Of a stretch of 6,973 bases of DNA, positions 5,431 to 6,973 are shown one piece after another. A program made the translations under genes and the position numbers. This DNA comes from an uncultured Opitutaceae bacterium (GTDB taxonomy: Bacteria > Verrucomicrobiota > Verrucomicrobiia > Opitutales > Opitutaceae). Within the stretch, counting starts at the first letter, position 1, and every line of letters begins with the position of its first letter. The DNA lies in NCBI GenBank assembly GCA_903885525.1, contig CAISJA010000005.1, positions 1 through 6,973 on the forward strand, in the 5' to 3' direction. Below the pieces are notes generated by a model. It saw only the letters and a program-made list of their open reading frames with translations. It ran no database searches and was not told the origin of the DNA.

Positions 5431-6645
5431 ATGACCCCACCCCCGGCCACCACCCCCAAGCTGCCCGCCTCGTCCGCTTCCGACCTCGAAATCAAGGATG
5501 CCCAGATCATCTTCGATCCCATCTGGGCCGATCTTGAAGCTGACTATGGCCGGGAGAAACTGCATTTCCCCAAGGAGCTGATTCTGCTCGGCGGCGCCCC
5601 CGGCGCCGGCAAGGGCACCAACACCCCCTTCATCGCCAAGGCCCGCGGGCTCACCTGCGCGCCCATCGTGATGAGCTCCCTGCTCGACACGCCGGAAATG
5701 CGGCGGCTGAAGGACGCCGGCCAGATGATCGGCGACCGCGAGGTGCTCTCCGTGCTGCTCCGCCACCTCCTCAAGCCGGAGTACCGGGACGGGGTGATCC
5801 TCGACGGCTTCCCCCGCACAACCGTGCAGGTGGAATGCCTGAAGATGCTCTACGAGAAAATGCTCCAGCTCTGGCGGGAGTTCCACGGCACGCCCCTCGG
5901 CATCCATTTCCGCCAGCCGGTCGTGCACATTGTGGTGCTGTTCATCGACGAGAACGAGAGCATCGCCCGCCAGCTCAAGCGCGGCCGCGAGGTCAAGATC
6001 CACAACACCGAGGTCAGCTCCACCGGCCGCGGCCTCCTCTGGGAGGAGCGCGCGACGGACTTCGACGAGTCCCTGGCCGCCCGCCGCTACCGCGTGTTCA
6101 AGGAGCAGACCTGGGACGCCCTGCTCTCCCTCAAGGACATTTTCCACTATCACCTGATCAACGCCCAGGGCGCGATCCACGAGGTCGAGGAAAACATCGT
6201 CAAGGAAGTCGAGTACCAGAGCACACTGGAGCTCGATCCCCGCACCTTCGACCGCCTGCGCGGCCTGCCCCTCGCCAGTGAGATCGTCATCCACGCCCGC
6301 CAGGAGCTGGTCAAGCGGCTCGACCACTATGCCCTGCTGCACGCCGAGCTTTTCGACCGGGTGATCGGGTTCGTGGAAAAAAAGATCATCCCCATCCTCC
6401 GCCGGCACGCCATTTCCGGCCACACCCATGTCAACAGCGAGGACCCGCTGCTGGACGAGCCCCAGGCCCTCGCCATGCTGATCGATATCTTCTCCGAGCG
6501 CGGCTTTCACGCGGTGGTGGACATCCTGCGCATTGATGTGCCGGACCATTTCGACCTGCAGACGGGCCGGATCACCTGCCGGCAAAAAAAAGTCTACCGC
6601 ATCATCCTGCGCTTCCGCGGTTCCGAGCTGCGCCGCGGCTCCTGA
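5431..6645 (+). CDS. Adenylate-kinase-like nucleoside monophosphate kinase with an extra C-terminal domain
   Basis: Probable phosphoryl transfer from ATP to a nucleoside monophosphate in the cytoplasm. The 404 residues compare with about 215 in bacterial adenylate kinase. A Pro/Ala/Ser tail (1-17) and a helix-rich lead (18-47) come first. The kinase core then shows the P-loop GGAPGAGKGT (54-63, K61) and DGFPRT (125-130, R129). The four LID and catalytic arginines are at family spacing: R180 and R184 (as R119/R123 in E. coli Adk), R207 and R218 (as R156/R167). The LID is short, without zinc cysteines. The NMP-binding stretch is atypical: where Adk has STGDMLR this protein has VMSSLLDT, so the arginine equivalent to R36, which holds AMP phosphate, is missing. 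Residues from about 262 to 404 form an unrecognised domain with helices (281-325) and a beta-like end (VYRIILRFRG, 388-397). Start: the ATG at 5431 is the only suitable one; the next in-frame Met is residue 81, inside the core. No Shine-Dalgarno is seen. Base substrate uncertain. Confidence 0.85.
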   Translation: MTPPPATTPKLPASSASDLEIKDAQIIFDPIWADLEADYGREKLHFPKELILLGGAPGAGKGTNTPFIAKARGLTCAPIVMSSLLDTPEMRRLKDAGQMIGDREVLSVLLRHLLKPEYRDGVILDGFPRTTVQVECLKMLYEKMLQLWREFHGTPLGIHFRQPVVHIVVLFIDENESIARQLKRGREVKIHNTEVSSTGRGLLWEERATDFDESLAARRYRVFKEQTWDALLSLKDIFHYHLINAQGAIHEVEENIVKEVEYQSTLELDPRTFDRLRGLPLASEIVIHARQELVKRLDHYALLHAELFDRVIGFVEKKIIPILRRHAISGHTHVNSEDPLLDEPQALAMLIDIFSERGFHAVVDILRIDVPDHFDLQTGRITCRQKKVYRIILRFRGSELRRGS

Positions 6646-6676
6646 GTCCGCCCTGCCCGGGGTTCGCTCCCACCCG

Positions 6677-6700
6677 GTCCCCGGCTACGGTGCCGGGGGC
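6677..6700. terminator. Hairpin between convergent genes, possible bidirectional terminator
   Basis: CCCCGGC (6679-6685) pairs with GCCGGGG (6692-6698) around a 6-nt loop, extendable by a G-T wobble and a G-C pair to 6677-6700. It sits 31 bp past the stop of the plus-strand kinase-like gene and overlaps the stop codon of the convergent minus-strand gene. No T-tract follows on either strand, so Rho-independent function is doubtful; position is the main argument. Confidence 0.35.
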
Positions 6701-6972
6701 AACGGGGCCTCTGTTTCCTGCCGCAGTTTGGCTGCCGCGGAATCGTCGCCCAGCAGCCGGACCGTCTCCTGCGCCAGCAGCCGGGCATTTTCCGGCTCAC
6801 CGTGCGCCCGGAGGTCCCGCACCAGGCGGAAGGCGGCGGAGCGGGAGGCCCCGCTGGCGACGACCAGCCCCTTGAACGCGGCGAGGGCCTGGGGCCTTTG
6901 GTCCAGGGCAAAGCGCAGCCTGACTTCGCGCACCGCCAGTTCGATGCGGCTGGCCGCCAGCCAGGCCGGATT
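6685..6972 (-). CDS. C-terminal part of a helical, TPR-like protein (5' end outside window)
   Basis: The reading frame is open from the right edge to a TAG at 6685-6687, giving 95 residues that begin NPAWLAASRIELAVRE. It continues beyond the window, so the GTG at 6933 is an internal codon and not a convincing start. The sequence is a chain of amphipathic helices rich in Ala, Leu and Arg. Runs such as RFALDQRPQALAAFKGLVVA and HGEPENARLLAQETVRLLGDD have the Ala/Gly/Leu spacing of degenerate tetratricopeptide-type repeats. The last residues (EAPLPPAP) form a proline-rich tail. Function is unknown; TPR-like domains usually mediate protein contacts. The gene is convergent with the kinase-like gene, with 39 bp between stop codons. 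Confidence 0.6.
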   Translation of the reverse strand, partial: NPAWLAASRIELAVREVRLRFALDQRPQALAAFKGLVVASGASRSAAFRLVRDLRAHGEPENARLLAQETVRLLGDDSAAAKLRQETEAPLPPAP

Positions 6973-6973
6973 C

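Noticed and set aside
2882..5440. 852-codon open frame antisense to the U32 gene
   Set aside because: Mirror of a GC-rich gene: the opposite strand carries a continuous, well-conserved U32 protein with family motifs, while this frame shows none.
5167..6585. 472-codon open frame antisense to the kinase-like gene
   Set aside because: The plus strand encodes intact kinase motifs throughout; the antisense product is a low-complexity run of Gly, Ala, Val, Asp and Glu.
1..6973. CRISPR array, insertion sequence, prophage or toxin-antitoxin pair
   Set aside because: No repeated spacer pattern, transposase, terminal inverted repeats with target duplication, integrase or phage gene was seen on reading both strands.

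Overview
The window is high-GC bacterial DNA with one AT-rich island at about 365-1150. Long, GC-biased genes, few clear Shine-Dalgarno sequences, a long two-module U32 protein and an adenylate-kinase-like protein roughly twice the usual size suggest a Gram-negative from the Verrucomicrobiota (Opitutaceae-like). That placement is inference from gene style; no marker gene is present.

Layout. Positions 1-78 show no recognisable gene. On the minus strand, a small two-helix membrane or exported protein (137-364) ends just before a clear intrinsic terminator (79-110). Divergent from it, across a 64-bp AT-rich gap, is a LysR-type regulator of the OxyR branch (429-1367). The gap holds an almost perfect OxyR-type tetrameric operator (394-430) that runs into the regulator's start codon. 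Downstream on the same strand, with gaps of only 39 and 35 bp, come a 12-TM major facilitator exporter (1407-2633) and an 876-aa U32-family protein resembling the 23S rRNA hydroxylase RlhA (2669-5299). After a 131-bp GC-rich gap with inverted repeats comes a 404-aa adenylate-kinase-like protein with an unrecognised C-terminal domain (5431-6645). A convergent minus-strand gene, seen only as its C-terminal 95 residues (helical, TPR-like), enters from the right edge.

How they may fit together. The regulator, its operator and the divergent small gene form a classic LysR-type module, and the regulator, transporter and U32 gene could be cotranscribed. The most notable point is that the regulator has the OxyR fold and an OxyR-like operator but serine where OxyR carries its peroxide-sensing cysteine. 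It may therefore sense something other than H2O2, or work by another chemistry. The kinase-like gene and the TPR-like gene look like separate units.
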